From positions 31,192,589-31,256,588 of the forward strand of contig NC_133221.1 in NCBI RefSeq assembly GCF_040436345.1: a stretch of DNA of 64,000 nucleotides. The letters run 5' to 3'. The notes beneath the pieces are model-generated. The model was not told the origin of the DNA and did no database searches. It worked only from the letters and a program-made list of their open reading frames with translations. The translations under genes and the position numbers were made by a program. Positions 11,891 to 24,941 of the stretch are shown in pieces; the first letter of the stretch is position 1; every line of letters begins with the position of its first letter. This DNA is from Pagrus major (Eukaryota > Chordata > Actinopteri > Spariformes > Sparidae).

Positions 11891-13092
11891 TGCTTACAAA
11901 GGGAATCTCACATATGACATTTAGGTTTCAATCGAGTCATCCCTAAATTAAATTATGTTATGTTGAACTTTTAAGAGGAATTAAAAAAAATTTAAAAAAT
12001 ACTTCAGTTTTTCCTCATCAAAACTTTCCAGTATCATTTAGTGGGAGACGTTAGGACTGTGGATTCTACGTGTAGAGCTGCATGTTGAGTAAGGCCATTG
12101 TGAAGAATAATGACTGTAAAATGGAACAAAAGAGTTCCTGAAGGCAGTAACATTAAACTGTAGGTCAACACCCTTTTTGTTGCTAAGTACAGACAAGCTC
12201 GAGCACGGTCATGCACTTAACCTCCATTTCACAACACCAAGACTGACTAAAGTGAATTCTTTCACATCACACCATGTGAATGAAATACAACATTACACTG
12301 TATTGTACAGTCCGTGGATGAAAGACGTGACATCAGTCCATTTGCAGACTGTCGTTAAAGATTCAGCACACAAGATGGAACTACATGTACACAGCCACAA
12401 TGACAGCTTGAATAATGCATTAAGAGTGTTGAGTTAAGTATGAGTTAGCCTGATTCATCTCTCTGAGGAGTGTGTTTCAGCTTGTGGTTTGGACTGCCGG
12501 GCGTTGTTGTGACTAGATTATTACACACTCCTTTTAGACCTGGCTGCTTTCTTGGAGTGCCTGTGCAAGAGAGAATGACAGAGAGAGGGAGACGTGCATA
12601 CCCCTGGAGGTTGGATTTTCAGTGTTTTTATCTCTCCATTTCAGCGCTGATATATGTTATCAGAGCTATTGGTGTGTATGTTTATGGTATTTATCATGTA
12701 TACATACAGTATCACAGGCCAACAGTCAAAGGCAAACTAACACAATGGCTCTTTCTTCCACAGTACTAACCTGGCCGCTCCCTCCACGCAGCACATGCAC
12801 ACACAATGGGATGCATTCAGGGCAAATAATTGCACAAGTTTCACAAAAGTGTGTAATGTGTGGCTTCCAGAATAGTTCATGACAATGATGGACATGCTGC
12901 AGAAAGAAAGAAATTTAGCTTAATCCCTGCAATTGCATACTCATCTAATCAAATGCTAAAAGGTGCTTCGTCACCAGGGTCAACAAACTAACAACTAGTC
13001 TATATTCCAATAATATCCCATATAACTAACTGTGACTAAATACTGCAATTTACCAGTCACTGTGGAGTTCATGTGATAAAACACTGTACTGT

Positions 13093-13131
13093 GTAGCATA
13101 GAATCATTACATGGTAATGATTCTATGCTAC
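13093..13131. repeat. Perfect 18-bp inverted repeat, 3-nt loop
   Basis: The left arm GTAGCATAGAATCATTAC (13093-13110) and its exact complement (13114-13131) flank ATG. It is too short for a pre-miRNA and has no poly-T tract of a terminator. Confidence 0.95.
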
Positions 13132-14861
13132 AAGCGTAAGATATTTTCAAGTTTTGTTCTATGACATGAAATATAGCATTAAATGTCCCACAATTGAATT
13201 ATAGAGTGTTTTTATGTATCCTTAAAAGGGAGGTTACTGAAAAGTATCTAAATGAGACTACAGAGGTTGTCAGGGACATTAAATGTCATCATAACGAACA
13301 CGGACACTCATCTACTCACTAGTCCGTCTTTACAGACTGACTGCAGTTGCAAACTTTTCTAACTCTAACTTTACAACTTGTAGATTGATCCATTTATAGT
13401 AAAGTGTGTCAGTATAGTGGAGTAAGATGCTTAGTGGGGGTGATGTTGAAGTCATGCAACCTTGATGTAGTTCATTATATAGTAGTAGATGTAGACATTT
13501 CAAAATCAGCAGGCTATCATATCAGAGACCATGGTGAGACAGAGACAATATAAAAATGGTCAGGACTGGTGGAAGGTCTGTGGAGGAAGACAGAGCTCCT
13601 TCTCCTCCATCCTCCCTTCAATATGGGGCAGGGCTAACTGCATGATGAGCAGCACCTGAGAGAAGGGAAGGAGAACAGAGGAGTGGAAAACACAGAAGGG
13701 GGAGAGCTAAACAACATGCATGAAATTCGGTTGGCGTATCTATAGAACCTACATCTACAAATCAGCCTCTTGGTACCACTACCTCAACCCAACAGGAAGT
13801 CAGCCATTTTGAATTATTTCTGCTCCTTGTTGGAGATTTGTATGTGTTGTATTTCAACAAACTCCTCCAACAGCTTTACAGGCCAATCCTAACACCTTTG
13901 TGTTGAAAAGTTATTAACAGCTTGATAATTCGTCATAAAGCAGGAAGTTGTTGTAACTCTTCTGTACGTGGACAAATCTGCCCACAACTTCACATGGTTG
14001 ATAAGAGTCCCAGCATGAACACATTAATATGCTTTATATATATATAGGGGCCATATATAGCTTTACTTGCTGCTAAATTAATTGATAACTTATGCTAACC
14101 AGCAGCCTCCCAACAAACACCTCGAGACAAGGGGCCATCTGCAGTCTCCAAGAATGACGACAGAGGCGAAGTGATTTATGGAATTTCCTGATGGATAGAT
14201 TCTGATCTGTTTTGTTACTGAAGTAAGTGCTAACTGCTGCTAATGTAGCTGTCGTTAGGTAGTTCACTCAGTTAGTCATGCAGCTAGGTTAGTGGTCCTA
14301 TATGCTGACTCAGTCCCGGGGTACTTAGGAAAAAATATTTTATGAAATTTACTGAGCACATTTATGCTCTTTAGGGGATGAACCCTTAAATTATAATGAT
14401 GATTGGATTTTTCTCTAGCAGCTCAAAATAGCATCATTATCACTATGTTGTTTGTTTCATCCAAGAATGAACCATTTGCCTTTGCTTTCTATGTTGTTCA
14501 ATTGTTTTGTACACCCCAAAGAACCTTTCCTATATATTTATTTTTCCTATATTTTATATCCCCCCTATATACAACACAAACACCGGCAGCAACACACTTG
14601 CTCGAGAGGTTGGATTGTTTGCAATCACTCAGGTCTTTATCCCAGGTGAGGTGCTGGGTTTCGATGCTGTAAAATCCCCCATGACAGAGCTGAATAGAGG
14701 CTGAAAACCAACACTGCTGAAAAACAAGCCTCCACAAAGGGATAGAGAACCAGCTCTCTCCTTCAACCACAAACACGTTCATAGCTGCCAGGTCAGGTGA
14801 TACAGCTGGTCAGCAGTATGTCACAGAGTCTATGTGGTGTATTCATTGCAGAAAAGTCAAA

Positions 14862-14896
14862 GTCACACACACACACACACATACACACACATACAC
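14862..14896. repeat. (CA)n microsatellite
   Basis: A CA run with single T interruptions. Confidence 0.9.
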
Positions 14897-15739
14897 AGAT
14901 GATATAGCAAAATATAGGATAAGGAAATATATAACATTAACAATTTGTGCCAACCCCAAGAAAAAGACTGCACGCTTCATTCTCTTCACACACCTCAACT
15001 TTCACCATTCGCTCCACATCACTGAATGGCCTTGCAGAACTGATGCTGCTTTATATGACCTGTGGGACAAACCTTGACAGTACAGAGACAGTTGGCAGAG
15101 TTGGGAGCAGTGCACAGGGGAGTGGTCTCTAAAATAGCAGTGGTTGTAGCAACAACAAAACAACTATAGTCCAGATGATATGTGAAAATATCATTCACTT
15201 TTTCATAAAAGCAAAGCCAACTAAATTACTTATTTTGCATCATATCATATATGGTATCATTGTATTCATTGTATTCATTGTATTCATTGTATCATTGTAA
15301 TTCTTGACCATCATAACATGGGGGTTAACATCACCTTTTTTGTGTTATCATGTTCGGTTCAAGAGATATAAACAAAATACAGACTTCAGTTATGCTGAAA
15401 AGTAAAATGGCTCCAGCTCTGAAAATGCTCAGGGCCCCAAACTCTACAAGTGTACCAAGTTTCATGATTTTATGAAAAAGTGAATGATTCACCTCAAATT
15501 TGTCACATATCATCTGGACTACCAGGACAAACCACAAAAACTTGATGGACAACATGCCAACATTTTTTTAAATGGCAAGCTAACGCTAACATTATATGTT
15601 TGACCATGGTCAAAAATGGTGACAGCTGTAGCCTCAGAATGCGACTACAATTTCCCTGACAAATCTTAGCTTGACATGTCTGGGGTTTTCATTACCCCAA
15701 CCCAATCTCGGGTTAAATGAATAACTAAAGAGATGGAGA

Positions 15740-16010
15740 TGGATGAGATGGACAGGCGTTTTGGTCTGGCCATTTACCAGTCCATCTACATTCCGACCCT
15801 CACCTATGGACATGAGCTGTAGGTAGTGACCCAAAGAAGTCTTAGAGGTAGGGTGAGGAGTTTAGACATCCATGGGGAGCTCGTAGGAGAGCCTCTGCTA
15901 CTTCACACCTGATTAGGATGCCTCCTGTGCGCCTCCCTTTGGAAGTTTTCCAGGCACAACCAACTGGATGGAGACCCCGGGGCAGACCCAGAACCTGCTG
16001 GAGGGGTATA
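15740..16010 (+). mobile_element. RTE-type LINE fragment (Rex3-like), degenerate
   Basis: The segment reads as a decayed copy of the extreme C-terminal coding part of fish RTE/Rex3 elements. A LTYGHEL motif is followed by an in-frame TAG where Trp is expected, then VVT. Further on are the typical RTE segments (about GAGGAGCTCG-like at 15858 and GGAGACCCCGGGGCAGACCC at 15970). Stops and indels make it non-functional. Confidence 0.75.
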
Positions 16011-16020
16011 GCTCATCTAT

Positions 16021-17860
16021 AAATGACTACCTAATTTACATTTTCATTGAAAGACTAAGGCGACGACTAAATTAAAATCAGTTGCCAAAACATATGGAAA
16101 ACATATGCTCAGCAAAGCAACCAGTTCTAAAAGGCAAGAAGAAAAATCTTTGCAAGGCTTTGCTCCATCAACAGGCATTTGACAGTCAAAAAGCAAGTTA
16201 TTTCCAAGTCAGATATGGTTTTTCTTTCTGTATGGTCAACCAGATGGTCCGGAACAGTCGGCATTTGGGAAACGTATCTGAAAAGGTCATAGTGACTCAC
16301 AACCAGATGCACAAGATGAAAAGTAGTAAATTATTTGGTAGAAAAAAAGGAATAAGCAGCTACTCTGAAAGGGTCAGGAGGTGTGTTCCAAACTTGCACT
16401 ATATTGTATTAGAGTTTGTTTGGGGTTTTTAGGTGGATGGTATTCCCTGCATGACATATTCAAAGAAAGAACATAACGTGTGGTCTCTTGTTGCAGAAAG
16501 TAAATGTAATTTTGTCGTGTTTGAACCTGCTGACACTTTCAAATGGAAGTGCTGCTGTGATAATTACACACTTCAGACATATTAATTGCTATTTCCACTG
16601 CTCAGTCTTTAGGCTGTGCTTGATTTTCTAATGTAATGACTGCTGGGTGGTGTCACTACACAGTACTTAGAGGTACACATGCTGCCACTTGCTTGTTTTC
16701 CAATGAGCTCGCAAAATAACAAGACATCTTGTTATGTTAAAGACCCTCTCCAATGAAAATCAAGTTTTTAACCTTGCCCAGATTGTGTTTATATATATAT
16801 ATACAAGACATATAATGAGCAATACAACCAGTCAACACCATGGTTGGGCAGTCTTTAGAACTGAAGTGTAACAAGGACTGTCTAAACAAGCTGCATTCAG
16901 AAGAAGTATGGTGCACAGATGTAGCTAATTATCTATATTTTGCATTCTGAGTTTCCCTACTTTTAAAAAACACATAGGTACATTAGAATCCAGTTAATTT
17001 GCATATCAATATAGCCTTGCAAACTTAATGAGGCCATGTTGTAGAGTTACAACCAAGTTTTTCAAGGAAAAAACCTCCTAATATGTTAATTGTGAGGACC
17101 AGAGATGAGTTTTGATTGACAGACAACAGGCACAGCTATTCATGTGCTTCTATACTTGTGAGGACACTCACTGCGTTCCCTAGTACCTTACCCTAATATA
17201 AACTATCACAACTAAATGCCTAACACCAACTCCAACCCTAACACAAACATAATTCTAACCTAACCCTTAAAGATCTTAGTCTTCAGACAGCCCTTTGAAT
17301 TTGTTAAAGATCCCCTGTCGATTAGCTAATGAAACATCAGAAACAATTCATTGATGCTAAGAAATTGCATCAGTTTAGTGCTTGATGAACAAGTAAAAAA
17401 AAAGATAAAAATGTGAATGCCAGATTTATGCCACATAGATATTTTGTTAAAAAAAGACACATCACAAAATGATTTCCTTTTTAAAAACCCAGATGTGAAT
17501 TACCCATTTGATATTCATTGGAATTAAACAGAGCAATCAACTATGATTTAATCAACTGCAAATGAAATGTCAGGCTTTTTGATCAAATGTAAAAACTGGA
17601 TTAAAAACTGAAAGCAATAAGGTGAGGTCTCACACACAGCCAAAGACAGCATTAGTACTGAAACACTGTTTTCAATAAATCCCCTTCAAAATGTATTTCA
17701 AGTGGACTGTGTGCAAAACATTCCTATTTTCACCCTGATGATAAACTTTTCTTATTGTCAACAACACCTGTGGCAAACTACTATCAACACTGAACATATC
17801 CCTATACTGTCTGTTTGTATCAAAACCTGGTATATCTACTTCCTCTGTGCCAGACACCGA
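16021..17860. other. Intergenic, no gene recognised
   Basis: AT-rich sequence. The 116-codon ORF at 16082-16432 has no domain, no supporting splice context and ordinary composition. I see nothing else to support. Confidence 0.55.
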
Positions 17861-17864
17861 ATCG

Positions 17865-18020
17865 CTGCAACATTAAAACAACCTGCCTAATGTTGTGTAG
17901 GTCCCCCTCCTGCCGCCAGGGCAGCTCTGACCCATTGAGACATAGACACAGGACCTTTTGGGGCGTCCTGTGGTACCTGGAACTAGGATGTTTGGTGCGG
18001 ATCCTTTTGAGTCCTGTGGG
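17865..18020 (-). mobile_element. Tc1/IS630-like DNA transposon fragment
   Basis: The sequence around TGTTGTGTAGGTCCCCCTCC and GTCCTGTGGTACCTGG matches my memory of the 3' part of a widespread fish Tc1/IS630-type transposon, read on the minus strand. It is short and degraded, with no ORF. Identification is from recall of the family and needs a repeat-library search. Confidence 0.5.
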
Positions 18021-18441
18021 TTGAGAATTACTTTTTGGTGACTTGAAATAATATCTTGAAATCCAATTCAAGGAGCTCTAAAACCTGTACAAGAACCTCA
18101 TGCACAGTATTGAAACTCCTCAATGACCCCTAGAATCCTCTCAAGGATGACAAGTGCCTGTAGAAGTAGTTCAGGGACTCCTGAAGCACTTCAGGCATTC
18201 AGGGAACCTCCTAGGGTGTCTTAGCTGGTCCACACACCCTGGATGCATCCAAGACAACAGACATGCAGGAAGTCACATGATACAGTATAAATGTGTGTGC
18301 ATCTGTCTCTGTGGTTCATTGTGAATCCCAGACATAACTCATTGATACAGCTCAAACAGATGTTCTCTGAGGTTAATATGGACATAGTTTCCTCTCTGTC
18401 TCCTCAGCAGGTGTTGCCTCAGTTCCCATTTCCTTCCAGTG

Positions 18442-18472
<31 letters not shown>

Positions 18473-20560
18473 GTGTGTGTGTGTCTGTGTGTGTGTCAGT
18501 TTGTCTATTGTGTGTGTTTATGGGGTCCTTTAAGGATATCCCTTGACAAACAACCTGCCACCCACATACACTCTACCACAGCTCCTGTATACTCTTGGGT
18601 GTAATGGAGCACGGAAGTCCGGGTTCAGTTCAGTACTAAATGTAGGAGTCACAGATCAGAGTGACTTTGGTACAGTGAGGGTGAAAAAAAGGCATACGAT
18701 CTATGTTCCTCATGTGTCCATTCACATGCTCTACAGCCGTTGAGCGGTTATACACATCTTTCTCTGCGATACTGTTGTTTTTGAGCAGGAATACAAATTG
18801 TTCCTGACAAAATGAATCTGAAGCTCTTCTAACTCTCCATTTGTGCTAATTGTAATACTGACCCACATCATGCCAGTCAGCTTTTTGTGCTAATCTCAGC
18901 ACACATGGCTAAAAGTTGCTGTGTTTACACTTCCATCTTTAGTTTGTTTTTATTGTAGTTTACTTATTTTTCCAAAAGTTATTTTTCCTAAATGTGTATT
19001 ATTTTATTTTCATTGTTATTCTATTAATCACTGATGTCAGCATTTACTCCTTTTACACTTTTTATTGTTAGTCTACTGTGTTTTTGTTACTGCTATTCTC
19101 TGGCACAACACTTTCCTTCAGTATTAATAAAGTTTCTTCTTATCTTATCATATCTTTATGAGCATAGTCTAGCATATAGTCTGTGTGTGGCTGCCGCATT
19201 GTGACCACCAGACTGTTATGGTTTGACATAAAAACACATTTTTACAGCGTTGTACTTGTTATTTTGCACTTGTGTACTCAGTTTAGCTTCAGTTACACAG
19301 GTTCATTTCTGTTTACCACAATATGCAACATAAGCAACATAAAGGTGCTACTATATACTGATGTTGGCCTCTCTTTGTTGCAAGTTGTTTTTGGATATTT
19401 TTTTTACAAATATACATAGATAAGTTAACAAGATACAGTTACATGTGGAATATAAAATATGAAAACAATTCTGCATGTAATATCACATGTAAAATGGGAT
19501 TTCACAAATTCACATCACACATACAGGGACATAAGGCTGGATGATATGGCCTTAAAATAATATCATGATATTTTTAGGTTCTATTGCGATACATGATATA
19601 TATCCTTCTATTTTGAAAACTCAAGAGCATTTCATAAATGCAAAGACTGAGCGGCAAAATCAAATATCAAAGTATTTTTGACCAAATACCTCAATATCAG
19701 TATTGTGACAATATTGATATTGTGACAATATTGTAGGGATGACTATTAGTACTTTCACAAAATATTAACACAATGAGATTTTTGATAGATAATCATCAGT
19801 AATGTGGATATAATGACTTAGTAGGCAGGTATCAGAGCAAGTAGAACAGTCTGGTTAATCTAGAAAATGACATCACTTTACTGTTATGCAGCCTTTAAAA
19901 CCAGGAAAAGACAATACTAGACGATATCTAGCCTCATATCATATTAACGATATAATATTGATATTAATATATTAATTTAATATATTGATATTGATATATC
20001 ACAGCCCTGTAGAGATATATGATTTATTTCACATAAAATTCATTATTCAGTTGTGGAAAACTGAATTTGTTTCACAACTTTGATATATTTAATATTCATG
20101 TGTACATTGGATAAGGGACATTCATCAAGGTCCTTCAACATCAGTTGTGTACTAGAAGTCACAACTGATTTTACATATGCAGGTATGCATGTATGCATGG
20201 TGATGTTATGGATCTGTTATCAGAAGAATCACATCTGCTTTGCTCAGTCATCCAGCTCAAAGATGGTGAATATAATGCACCTAATTTAATGAATCCACTC
20301 ATACAAAAGTGCTTTAGAAAAGCTTTACTTGAACTGACTGATGCACCTGTGTCAAGGAACTTTCTCTAGTCTAATCAAAATCAACTTCACAGGTTGTGCT
20401 GGAGACTCTGAACTCTTGAGCGCAGCAAAGGGTCCAAATAAACATGTTAATCACAAAGTGCAGCAGCTGCGATCATTAAACCGCTGTTATCAGCCTTCCA
20501 AATCATGTCTGGAGTGATGTCTTGAAACGAGCTTAGCCAACAAATACTGCAGTTTTGTCT
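18021..20560. other. Intergenic with AT-rich repeat debris
   Basis: Holds a (GT)n tract (18439-18497). At 19530-20010 there are fragments built of GATAT/ATATC words, beginning with GGCTGGATGATATGGCC, a common fish repeat start. No gene is recognised. Confidence 0.55.
18439..18497. repeat. (GT)n microsatellite
   Basis: A GT run with A and C interruptions. Confidence 0.95.
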
Positions 20561-20617
20561 GAAACCAGCAGGTAGACAAACACAAGATGTACATGTCCAG
20601 TCAGGTTTGTGTCTTAC

Positions 20618-20830
20618 CTGTCAAAATCCCAGACTGTCCCCGTGTTCTCGTTAGTGGTTTAGTCCAAGCAGCAAAGTGCTTCCCACAACATCCCTTCTCT
20701 GCAACAAGTTACAAGCAGCTCCTGAGTTACAGGCAGGAGGGAAAGGAAAAACCCAGCTCCTCCCCTCACCCAGAGCAAAGTTCAACTTCCTGGTATGCAG
20801 GATGGTGGGACAGACTGTCCAAGGGTTGAT
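20618..20830 (-). other. Candidate non-coding first exon of a minus-strand transcript
   Basis: On the minus strand a moderately GC-rich segment ends with GGATTTTGACAG followed by the donor GTAAGAC (complement of 20611-20617). There is no acceptor or long minus-strand frame, which would suit a 5' UTR exon. It could belong to the same hypothetical gene as the exon at 6829-6982. This is inference from splice-signal shape only. Confidence 0.25.
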
Positions 20831-21404
20831 GGTTGAAGTACCGAGAGCAGTCGCTGTGAAAGGATAGTAGCGGGCTTATAATGGGATGTTCATTGTAGCT
20901 GTTATAGTACACCCAGCTGGCTCAGGAAGCAGCACTAAGGAGACAAAGAAACTGGTTCTGCAACTTTCTGAACTGATCACCGTAGAGCTACCGAGGCTTT
21001 GAATGAATAAATGAAATAATGAATGCACTGACTCATACAGGTACCTGCCTTGTAGCAACTTGCACAGTGGGTCACCATTGAGCTGCTGTGTCAAAATACA
21101 GCAACTGCAGCATTGCAGTAAATGCAACTTTTAGAACTAAATTGTTTCATTATATTGGTCGGGTGTTCGGATATTTATAAGGTTGTATTGTTGTATTACT
21201 TGCCAGTCCAGGCCAATATGTTAGCCAGTATTCATTTATTACTAATATATAACTATAAGTGTATGTGCCAGCCAAGAAATAAGAAATGTCAGAGATATTT
21301 GAGGTCATCCCTCAGTACATATCTTTGTCAGACCTAAATGTAGGAGATGCTTATCTAACTGTCTATGTATATCTAAAAAGGCTATGTAATAACTGTAGAT
21401 CAGT
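20831..21404. other. Intergenic, nothing recognised
   Basis: No supported gene or element in this stretch. Confidence 0.5.
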
Positions 21405-21560
21405 GGGGGTGACCATGTGACTTAGGGGTTAAGATGTTAACCATAGACCGCAACTGCCTCGGTTTGAGTGTGAACCTTTGTGGCATATCATTCCACTTCT
21501 CTCTTCCCTCATTTCTTGTCGTTTATCTCCAATAAACGTATAAAAAGGCCATAAAGATTT
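21405..21560 (+). mobile_element. tRNA-derived SINE, degenerate
   Basis: A tRNA-like head (TGACTTAGGGGTTAAG, box A-like, and GGTTTGAGTGT, a decayed box B) is followed by the typical body CTCTCTTCCCTCATTTCTTGTC. It ends in AATAAACGTATAAAAAGGCC, the A-rich end of a family common in fish. No clean target duplication was found. Confidence 0.6.
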
Positions 21561-21730
21561 TTTTACTGCCTGAGAAGATCAATCAGACCATCAACCAGAG
21601 GGGGAGTGAGGCTCCACCACCAATTATACTGCCCTAGAAAGCCAAAGCACAGAAACAACTGAAATTGAACTTTTCAAATTGCTCTTTTATATTGTGACAA
21701 ATTTTCGAAGTTCAATCTTACTCTATTTTA

Positions 21731-21798
21731 GAGAAAAATACAAGCCATAAACACACCTGTTAAAAGTGTCGGTGTCTGTAAATCCTGTATTCTAGCTC
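21731..21798 (-). repeat. 68-bp exact inverted match to the hAT element at 24377-24444
   Basis: Every base of 21731-21798 is the reverse complement of 24377-24444, while similarity fades quickly outside. This may be a partial copy of the same hAT element or a smaller repeat shared by both. Confidence 0.85.
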
Positions 21799-21864
21799 AT
21801 TTCAGAACAATCCAAGAAGGGAACCTTCATGTTCTCCACTGGGAACTTACTTACTTAATCTGTG

Positions 21865-21995
21865 TATTATCACTCGCCATCTTCCGCAAAAGACTCAAGA
21901 CTCACTTGTTCAGACTTCACCTCGACGCCGCATAGCATGACTCCCTCCCTCACTTTGGACAAAAGCGTCTGCTAAATGCCTTAAATGTAAATGTA
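21865..21995 (+). mobile_element. L2-family LINE, 3' terminal fragment
   Basis: The end of an ORF (LAIFRKRLKTHLFRLHLDAA then TAG, about 21873-21935) matches the C-terminal signature of fish L2 ORF2. It is followed by the well-known L2 3' tail GGACAAAAGCGTCTGCTAAA and an AAATGT tandem. The 5' part is absent, as usual for truncated insertions. Confidence 0.8.
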
Positions 21996-22337
21996 AATGT
22001 ATTATCAGCTGACCCGATCATAGTAGATTGTCACAGTAGTCTGGATATCAGTGTGCTAGCCCTAGCTAGACAGGAAAGGAGGAAAACAGGAAAATAAGCT
22101 CACAAACTGACAGCCCATCGCCCTTCTCTGTCTCACATGTATTTTAGGGGTTACAACCAAAATCAGGTACATAGCACAGTGTGTAGCCAAGTCATAATTA
22201 ATATAACTTCAACTTGTGTGAAGCAAGTATTACAATTGTAATGTTTATTAACTTACATAAAATGTAAAATGGAACTAAATGTATCAAGACATCCTAATAG
22301 TTTATACCTCACAACATAGTACTAAAGGATTGCTTGA

Positions 22338-22357
22338 TTTTTTTTTTTTTTTTTTTT
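22338..22357. repeat. Poly(T) tract
   Basis: A run of about 20 T, possibly the poly(A) tail of an old minus-strand retroposon. No matching body was recognised. Confidence 0.6.
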
Positions 22358-22904
22358 AATTAAAATCAGTGTTATATAGCTCTATAGCCCATCAGTGATC
22401 ACTGTTACAGAGTGTTTGGTCCCATGTCTAACCCATGTCTTTCCTCCCCCTGCTCATGCAGTAAAAGAGAAAAGACATTTTCTGGCAAGCCTGCTCACTT
22501 CATCCAATCAGGACAGAGAACTCCATAAAGAGGCGGTCCTGTCTGCTTGTGAATGCGCAGAGTGCAGGATCCTCCTGTTTGCTGCTGTGTCTGGCGCTAC
22601 CACTATTTATTAATGTGGTGACATAGAGATGAGCAAGGGAATGCTAACTGCAAAAGGGACAGGAAGTTAGCTAAAATGACGACAATGCTGACAGCAGCTT
22701 TAATTACACATTTATTCCACATTTTTAAATATGCAACCAATAATACAACTGAATACAGATTTAATGTTATATGTAAAATTATACTTAGATTTTATCAGGA
22801 GGAAGACCTATAACGCATATGGTTGGACAGTCAAAAAACTTTAAAGTCACTTTTTTTTAGTTTCATTGTTGGCATAGTCACTACAGGTCCTCTTTCATCA
22901 GAGG

Positions 22905-23165
22905 AGAGGAGATTGAGGTGGTGACAGGGTATAAGCATCTTGGCCTATCATAGATCACAAACTTTCCTGGGACCAATGTGCTGATGCTTTTTATAAGAAG
23001 GGCCAACACAGCATTCCATTTCTTAGAAAGTTTCGACATTGTCCACAAATGTCTTACTTTATTTCACAGTTCTTTTATTGAGAGTGTCTTGTTATCCTGT
23101 ATGCTGGTATGGACATTCTTCAAATCACATTAAAAACAACTAGCAACAACGAAGCTCGACTGTTG
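22905..23165 (+). mobile_element. LINE reverse-transcriptase C-terminal fragment, degenerate
   Basis: The frame reading IEVVTGYKHLGLS, then a TAG, then ITNFPGTNVLMLFIRRANTA and ...RFHxC-like words matches the YKYLG(V/L)..ID.L.W region of L2-type reverse transcriptases, with a stop and drift. It is a remnant, not a gene. Confidence 0.65.
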
Positions 23166-24089
23166 CGTCGCCCTCATGTCGCCTGTATCTCAGCCTAAAA
23201 GCTGCACATACCGCAAAGACTAGAGCTGATGGCTAACAAGCTCGTTATGTTCTGTGCCTGTGTAAGAGGAAATAGCAGGTCTGTATTTGTCATTCAAAGA
23301 GGGAAACTGGACTGGACTGCGGATATACAAAGTGCTGCTATGATAAAGCAGTGTTTTTGACACCACTCTTGCTAATACAGCCAAATGGCACTGAAGCAGA
23401 GGCAGGGGTATAAGGGGAAACCACTCCTAATGAAATCATGGACTCTACAGCAACAGGCTTAAAGGGCTTTCACTTTCTTTTTTCCAGTTCTCTTCTCATG
23501 CACTAATTAACTAACTGACATGAATATTAAAATCCTGCCTTGGCTGTGATGACATTGACGATGGCTGCAACAGATGATCTTTTAGGCTCTTGTTGTTTGT
23601 GTCTCTGTCATGTCTTCTTTGCTGTAGCACAAATTGCCTCTTAGAGGACATTAAATCTTGTTTTAAGTCTAAGTCTACAATCTACAATTTAAAAATGTAT
23701 ATATGGTGGGTGGTGCCTGAATTGATTGCAGTGTTTGTTGTCTCAAAATGTTTAGAATTAAACATATTCATATTATTTCTATTTCCATATTGGATTCAAT
23801 TGTGGGAGATAAAATCAGTGAAATCTGCAGCAAGTCTGCTTGAGGGCCCTTGTTGACTGGATGAAATGTGATTTTGGATAGCCCTCAAGACTCCCAGATG
23901 TCCCATGAATGTGCCCGCAAAGTCTGGACATTTGGAAGCAGCCATTATGGATCCCATTCATCTTCTCGCAAGACCCACACTACTCCGCCTCTGATTGGTT
24001 GGCTTTGTTGGCTTGACTGTTAACACACAGAAGCTCTGGTAATGTCTCTTTTCAGTGGTTCAAGCTGAGCTGAGAAGCATGCTCTAGAG

Positions 24090-24933
24090 CAGGGGTCAGC
24101 AACCTTTACTATCAAAAGAGCCATTTTAGCCGTCCCTCACCAAAAATATCTGTCTGGAGCCGCAAAACATATTTGTGCCTTATGATGAAAGTAACACAGC
24201 CTAGAAAGTCTAAATTAGCCTAAGGAGATTATTAATAGGCCTAAATGAGCATTCATTCATATTTTCACATCATGTGGCAACTCTGCAGTGGGCTAGTTAT
24301 GCTTACAGTATAAGGTACTTGAACTTTGCATTTCCATTTCAATGATGCCATGTTTTGGTGCATTTATACATGCAATGAGCTAGAATACAGGATTTACAGA
24401 CACCGACACTTTTAACAGGTGTGTTTATGGCTTGTATTTTTCTCTAAGAACTAACCTACAATACATAGAAATAGAGTAGCAATACAGAACTATACATGCA
24501 GACCTACTTAAGTCCTCCCTGTGTGTGTGAAAATGTACAAAATAAAAGGTAGCCTCATCTGATAATAAATAAAACACATAGCAGCAGCCTAGATTTGAAA
24601 ACACAGGACAGTTAAAATTTTATTTTAGTCCATTTCAGTTAATCCTTTTTATTTATCCTCAGCCACATACAGTGATCAACCCTCGGGCTTGAGCATAAAA
24701 TACAATCATATTAACTCAGGATTATTCAATTAATCACAACTTGATAGAACAGATACAATTCTGTGTGTAGGCTACGCATTTTTACTGTCGGAGAATGTAA
24801 GGCCTAAAAATGTGATGATAAAAAAAATAATAATATTATTCATTTCCATGTAAAATGTCAAAGCCACAGGGAGCCACTGCAGAGGGGCAAAAGAGCCGCA
24901 TGCGGCTCCAGAGCCACAGGTTGCAGACCCCTG
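24090..24933. mobile_element. Complete non-autonomous hAT element with 8-bp target duplication
   Basis: The termini are CAGGGGTCAGCAACCT on the left and the complement of CAGGGGTCTGCAACCT on the right, one mismatch in 16. Both sides are flanked by the identical octamer CTCTAGAG (24082-24089 and 24934-24941). Eight-base duplication with CAGGGGTC ends is diagnostic of hAT elements. Subterminal GAGCCGC words repeat in both orientations. There is no transposase ORF, so it depends on an autonomous relative. Confidence 0.92.
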
Positions 24934-24941
24934 CTCTAGAG

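Larger units (their letters stand above)
11891..15739. other. Intergenic, no gene recognised
   Basis: Contains a perfect 18-bp hairpin at 13093-13131, a (CA)n tract at 14862-14896 and a short ATTGTATTC tandem near 15258-15297. No ORF here has recognisable protein features. Confidence 0.6.
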
